Source of the DNA: Caballeronia jiangsuensis
Lineage (GTDB): Bacteria; Pseudomonadota; Gammaproteobacteria; Burkholderiales; Burkholderiaceae
Length of the DNA stretch: 45,767 nt
Assembly (NCBI GenBank): GCA_000648925.1
Contig: JFHF01000055.1
Coordinates: 1-45,767 of the forward strand
Reading direction: 5' to 3'
How positions within the stretch are numbered: the stretch's first letter is position 1; the number at the start of each line of letters is the position of its first letter. Positions 41,954-45,767 of this stretch are shown piece after piece. The position numbers and the translations under genes were made by a program. The notes beneath the pieces are model-generated. The model ran no database searches and was not told where the DNA came from. It worked only from the letters and a program-made list of their open reading frames with translations.

Positions 41954-42151
41954 TCAGACGCCCGATCGTCCCTTCGTCCTTAACGCGACACAACCATGAC
42001 CGACCGAAACGCCGCGCTCAGCCATCATGTCTCCGAGGTGCCGCAGGCTCAGCGGATAGGCCACGTACCAGCGCATGCAAGTCAGGATCACGTCGAGCGG
42101 ATAATGCAGGCGTTTGAACACTCGGGCCACTGCCGGATTCAACATCTTCAT
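41954..42151 (-). pseudogene. IS6-family transposase N-terminal fragment
   Basis: The minus-strand frame MKMLNPAVARVFKRLHYPLD, then ILTCMRWYVAYPLSLRHLGD and MMAERGVSV, is the IS6 N-terminus up to the HTH, after which it becomes unrelated. It lies 16 bases from the C-terminal remnant but in opposite orientation, so they come from two different insertions. Confidence 0.8.
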
Positions 42152-42185
42152 CGTGCTTCCAGTCGTTCGTGTCGTTCCGCACATC

Positions 42186-42563
42186 CTAGCGGACTGCCTT
42201 ACTGCAACAGAACCGGCTGCAGTGCTGCTTGTCACCATTTGGCTTCACGTTTGGCGTCTTATGTGGGTGTTCATTGGACTCGTCTTCGCGCTTGCGATCA
42301 TCAAAAGCGCATTCGCCATCGTCTTTGCCTTTAAGCGGTGATACGGTGATTTGCTCAATTCCGCCAATGTGCGGCGCCGATCTCCCTTTCCGAAGATCCT
42401 CGCGCACACGTTTTATGACCAGGACAGTCAGGTAGTCCAAGATCCGTGCTCCCTCGCTGAAGTCGGCCCAGGTCGATTCGAACATTTTCAAAACAATTTC
42501 CGGGGGCGCGTCGAAATCCTGTGCGATGGACTTTACGATTTCATCAATGCTCGGTCGTGCCAT
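42186..42563 (-). CDS. DUF3562-like small protein
   Basis: The first 60 of 125 residues (SIDEIVKSIAQDFDAPPEIV, WADFSEGARILDYLTVLVIK, RVREDLR) resemble the small DUF3562 proteins of Burkholderiales, which are short helical proteins of unknown role. The remaining 65 residues are charged and low-complexity and overlap the edge of the IS6 fragment region, so the natural C-terminus may have been replaced. The start follows an AGGAGAG-type RBS. Confidence 0.55.
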   Translation of the reverse strand: MARPSIDEIVKSIAQDFDAPPEIVLKMFESTWADFSEGARILDYLTVLVIKRVREDLRKGRSAPHIGGIEQITVSPLKGKDDGECAFDDRKREDESNEHPHKTPNVKPNGDKQHCSRFCCSKAVR

Positions 42564-44241
42564 AACGCTCTCCTAAAATGCGGACTTGCAGGTGGGACGT
42601 CATTGGACAGGAGCGATTTCTCGCCCGAAATTGAATCGCACTATCTTCGACCTAAAGCAGTCGACGTTTTATTGTCTGATGACATCCGCCGCGCCCCCGC
42701 CGTCTCATATCCAATTCAGAGAGATCTCTTGTCGAGCTCCCGACGCCGTTAGACGTGCGAGTCAATTCGTCTGCCATCTTGATTTCCACTCGAAATCAGC
42801 AATCCAGTGTTGCGGCGGCCCTCGACTCGACGAGGTGTATACTCGGATGTCGGTTACCGATGCGCCGCGCTAGCAGACGAGTCGCCTGCCGACATGTCTC
42901 CAGCACCGTAGCCCGGGCCAAGAGAGATAGGAGGCCAGCCCATCCTTGGGATGCGGCAATGGAAAATCAAATGCCGGGGTGACGCGGCCAGTATGTGTAC
43001 GGATTGAGCGCTCTACTACTACAGATCAATTGATGCGCCGCACTGCGCTAAACAGCAATTCTCCGTCTTCAGTAATGCGAAGTAGTGCGGCGCCGCATGC
43101 AAGTCGCTCTGAGGCGACCAACTGGCGTTCGAGCGGAGTATCCAGTTTTTGGCGGTCGATACTATGGTCGGTAGCGTCTTTGACCAACATGAGTGTCGCG
43201 AACTCGTGAGCGCTATGCCTTCTTGTCTCTCAGTCTTTAATCGCTGTTTGTAGTGCGCCGCGATTGTTCTCGGATCTCCTCAAAGGCAAGCAATTTCAGC
43301 TTTTACTTATCACAAGACCTTCCGAAGTCAGCTCGGGCCGCTCTAAGCGCGGGCTTTCGATGTTAGACCGGTCTTCAACTCGCGACAATTGATATCGTCC
43401 CGCCTTAGGGGAAAGCCTAAGAGATACCTAACCCCGGATTGACGTTACGGCGTCCTGTCCTCGTCCAATGAAACAGTTGCATCCGGCGTTCCCTTCCGCG
43501 TGATGACATACAGTTGGGTAATCTTCTCTTAGGTTCCGTTACAACTCAGCGGCCGACGCTCTTCGACGCTACGCCCTTTTCGGCGAGATTCGCCGATTGG
43601 TAGAGGGGGACAACATCAGCGATGAGGTTTGGCTTTCTCACAAGATTCGCACCGGTGAAATTACTAATCGTGCTTTTCACGCTGCGCGATAACTGAACAG
43701 CGTCATGGTAAGAGTAGCTGGAACGGATGGCACGACCAGTAGTTTTTATAGTTAGTTACCTTTCTTGAGCAACTTATTACTTCACATTATTCGATCATGG
43801 CCTCGACAGATCGTCCGCGATCGTCGGGTCTCAAAGTAGCTGTGGTAGTCGCGGCCGCCGCCGTCAACCGAGATCGGTGGAACTGGGCATTGGGCACTCC
43901 TACTCGGGACGTTTATATGGCCTCGAGAATGCCTTGCCAAGAAGGCTCCGTTTTCGGAGATTGCTGGGTCGTTTGCGGCATCCTGATCGGTCCGGTTTCG
44001 ACTCTCAGACTCTCAGTACCTTGACGAGATCGCCAATAGATAAAGTTGTGAACGACGGGACCGACCACCCACGTCGACGTCGTGACGCTCTTCAAGAAGA
44101 CCATCGGCCTCGTAGGCGTCGCTCGCAGCCACGACCTCCTATCCAACGCCCCATCCGGCGACGCTGTTTTACCCCACACGCCGGAATTCCACCCTCACGA
44201 ATTAGTATTCACCGAGTCTGTGACGGCCAGAGGCTACACCT
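42564..44241. other. Long stretch without recognisable genes
   Basis: The 1.7 kb has many short frames in all six readings and no recognisable family or convincing RBS. Composition is mixed and less GC-rich than region 1. It looks like decayed sequence inside an IS-rich zone. Confidence 0.4.
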
Positions 44242-44457
44242 TCAGCCTATTCGCTCAAGCTTGAAATTCGCTTCGGCGTAGGTCGCATTGCATCCCCAGA
44301 CCTCTTTCCCCTCCCGGACGAATACCGCCGAGCCCTTCGCAATCGTGCATCGTGCTTGCGGATCAACAGCACTGTGACCGTTCATCGCCGCAGCAAGAGC
44401 ATTTCGCTCTTTGCAGGTTGCCCGATACGTTCCATCTCTTAGCGTCTTCGTTGCCAT
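44242..44457 (-). CDS. Small hypothetical protein
   Basis: The 71-residue frame reads evenly (KTLRDGTYRATCKERNALAA, then VDPQARCTIAKGSAVF and GKEVWGCNATYAEANF), with a strand-rich second half and three Cys. It could be a small conserved Burkholderia protein, but I do not recognise it, and the RBS is weak (GGTGAAG). Confidence 0.4.
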   Translation of the reverse strand: MATKTLRDGTYRATCKERNALAAAMNGHSAVDPQARCTIAKGSAVFVREGKEVWGCNATYAEANFKLERIG

Positions 44458-44667
44458 TGCTTCACCGTGCTAGCTTATCTTTCAACCTCACCGCGAGCCC
44501 TGAAGTCAGTCTGCTTCGCCGCTTTTCGAGGTCTCTTCGCGCAGCTTTTTGATCGATTGAGCTCGAGTGAGCGGAACGGTGTACGGTGCCTGCACCGCCC
44601 GCGGCATCTTTTGCTTCCGTTCATTGTCAAAGTCCGTATGTCGCATCTGGGTATTTCCTATCGCTGT
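44458..44667. other. Intergenic, no gene recognised
   Basis: The 210 bases between the small hypothetical gene and the GNAT remnant show nothing recognisable. Confidence 0.25.
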
Positions 44668-45168
44668 TCAGGTGATGTTCCGCATTCGCCTCGCGATATC
44701 AGGAGACTGGCCGATCTTCGTCGGGCGGTTAGCCGGTTCAAGGGCATCGGATCTGTTCGGGTTGTGCGCGGCCCAGCGCAAGCCCATGTGCAACTGGTCG
44801 TCTGCCGAGTCTCCGTCTAAATTCGAACTAGACTCGCGCGCGACCTCGTCGAAGCTAGGTGAGCGATATAGGTTGATCGCCGGTTCTTTTGTGACCGCTA
44901 CCGTCAGATTGATTTGGGACGCCCCACAGATGCGCTTGATGGCGTCCGTCGCGACGCACCCGGCCATCCCTAAGAGTGTGTTTTCCTGGAGTGCGCCGAA
45001 GATGGCTTGCTCATCCGCCCATCGTAGCCGTTCGACGACGTCGTCGCGAACGACAGCCTGCTCGTGAGAGACGCTAGACCCGATCGCCCAAGTAGCTTGA
45101 TCCAGGGCGCGGTTCCGAAGCGAGCGGTAACGCTCGGCATCCGCTGGGGTCAATCCACGTACAAACAT
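44668..45168 (-). pseudogene. GNAT acetyltransferase with internal deletion
   Basis: The N-terminus (VRGLTPADAERYRSLRNRAL) and the C-terminal strand (QINLTVAVTKEPAINLYRSP, then a late LHMGLRW) are GNAT-like. Between GMAGCVATDAIKRI and QINLTVAV the RxxGxG/A acetyl-CoA loop and its helix are missing. The enzyme could not bind its cofactor, so the gene is taken as a deletion remnant even though the frame is still open. Confidence 0.6.
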
Positions 45169-45643
45169 CAGGCACCGCAGACCGAAGAGTGAGTGAACCA
45201 GCCGGATTGTTTATTTTCCATCCCGGACATCCTCGAACCGCGCATGTGCCCATCGGGTGTCCACCACATCCTCACCACGTGCCCTCACCTTCCCTGCACG
45301 CTCGTTACCGCGGCGCGCGCTGCCGGCTTGCCGGCCGATTGGCGCAGCACGGCCTTTCCGATATGCCGCACGCAATAGCAGGTCGGGCACGGGCGTGAGT
45401 TCTTCCGACATGAACTGAAGTTCGACGCATGCGGCGACACCGTGACGTGGCGCGGTCCGATGAAATGCGTGACTCGTGGCCTCCAACTGTGAGGAATCGC
45501 CACCGGCCAGCGCGTGAATCGCTTGTCGTTCTAGGTCTGTCAAAATGTGCATGTTCGATCGTCACTTCAATGCAGATGAACCGGTTCTGTCGCGATAACG
45601 CGGTCAAGTAGAATCTGTCAGACCGTAACGCATGACGAGCGCG
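45169..45643. other. Degenerate sequence before the right-hand IS6 copy
   Basis: This 475-base stretch contains a minus-strand frame (45211-45552) beginning HILTDLERQAIHALAGGD and a neighbouring frame with CPTCYC; they may be parts of one broken gene. No family could be named. Confidence 0.3.
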
Positions 45644-45767
45644 ATGGCAAAGACAAAGACGCCGCGCAAGACGCTGCCTGCCTGCTGGCATTGGCAAGGT
45701 ATTGAAGCGGCTGCATTATCCACTGGACGTGATCTTGCTGTGCGTCCGATGGTATGTGGCGTATTCG
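45644..45767 (+). pseudogene. IS6-family transposase, 5' part, runs off the window
   Basis: ATG at 45644 gives MAKTKTPRKTLPA. After a one-base shift near 45685 the sequence reads IGKVLKRLHYPLDVILLCVR, then WYVAY, the IS6 N-terminus. It is the same block as in the 41954-42151 fragment but on the opposite strand. The rest lies outside the window. Confidence 0.75.

Noticed and set aside
43590..43640. tRNA-like sequence (GATTGGTAGAGGGGGAC)
   Set aside because: No acceptor stem, anticodon arm or T-loop (GTTCGANNC) could be placed around it.
1..45767. CRISPR array or prophage
   Set aside because: No regularly spaced direct repeats and no phage structural, integrase or lysis genes were seen.

Overview
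The window reads as a chromosome or megaplasmid segment of a Burkholderia-type betaproteobacterium (Burkholderia, Paraburkholderia or Caballeronia). The grounds are GC-rich codon use, a 3' end of the imuABC-type error-prone polymerase DnaE2, a Burkholderia-style trimeric porin, many LysR regulators, and large stretches of genus-typical catabolic genes. No tRNA, rRNA or CRISPR array was seen.

Region 1 (1-10.8 kb) is ordinary GC-rich sequence. It holds the end of dnaE2, then a catabolic locus of two transcription units, each beside its own LysR gene. The minus-strand unit encodes a shikimate-dehydrogenase-like enzyme, a TIM-barrel sugar isomerase/dehydratase-like enzyme and an MFS uptake permease. 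The plus-strand unit is tightly coupled (ATGA/TGATG overlaps): ketopantoate-reductase-like protein, VOC protein, MaoC hydratase, type III CoA-transferase, a second AroE-like and an AroQ-like enzyme. The three shikimate-family enzymes carry changed substrate-side residues, so they look catabolic rather than biosynthetic.

Region 2 (10.8-21.4 kb) has a complete-length group II intron (about 10940-12924, minus strand) whose maturase frame is shifted near its end. It also has two short paralogous TPS-domain/GLUG exoproteins in inverted orientation, enclosing an ABC-F ATPase and a low-affinity iron permease-like protein.

Region 3 (21.7-27.7 kb) is the most unusual part. It encodes a protein fusing an HEXXGH zincin-like region to a nucleoside-phosphorylase domain, an M14 carboxypeptidase in the same apparent operon, and, divergently, an astacin-type peptidase followed by a small beta-rich protein. 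None has an evident signal peptide. I cannot match this combination to a described system.

Region 4 (27.9-29.1 kb) is IS debris (ISNCY and two IS110 pieces) and an orphan truncated reading frame.

Region 5 (29.5-40.9 kb) is visibly less GC-rich and looks like an acquired module: LysR, beta-carbonic anhydrase, porin, then pxpA-BCCP-biotin carboxylase-pxpB-pxpC, an NCS1 permease, and a biotin-synthesis cluster. In that cluster bioA and bioF are collapsed into one in-frame deletion fusion, bioD has an internal deletion, and bioB is intact. The parts fit one job: import of a cyclic amide or urea-like compound and its ATP-, bicarbonate- and biotin-dependent opening.

Region 6 (41-45.8 kb) is a gene graveyard: three IS6-family remnants, a DUF3562-like gene, a GNAT gene missing its acetyl-CoA site, and long stretches with no recognisable gene.
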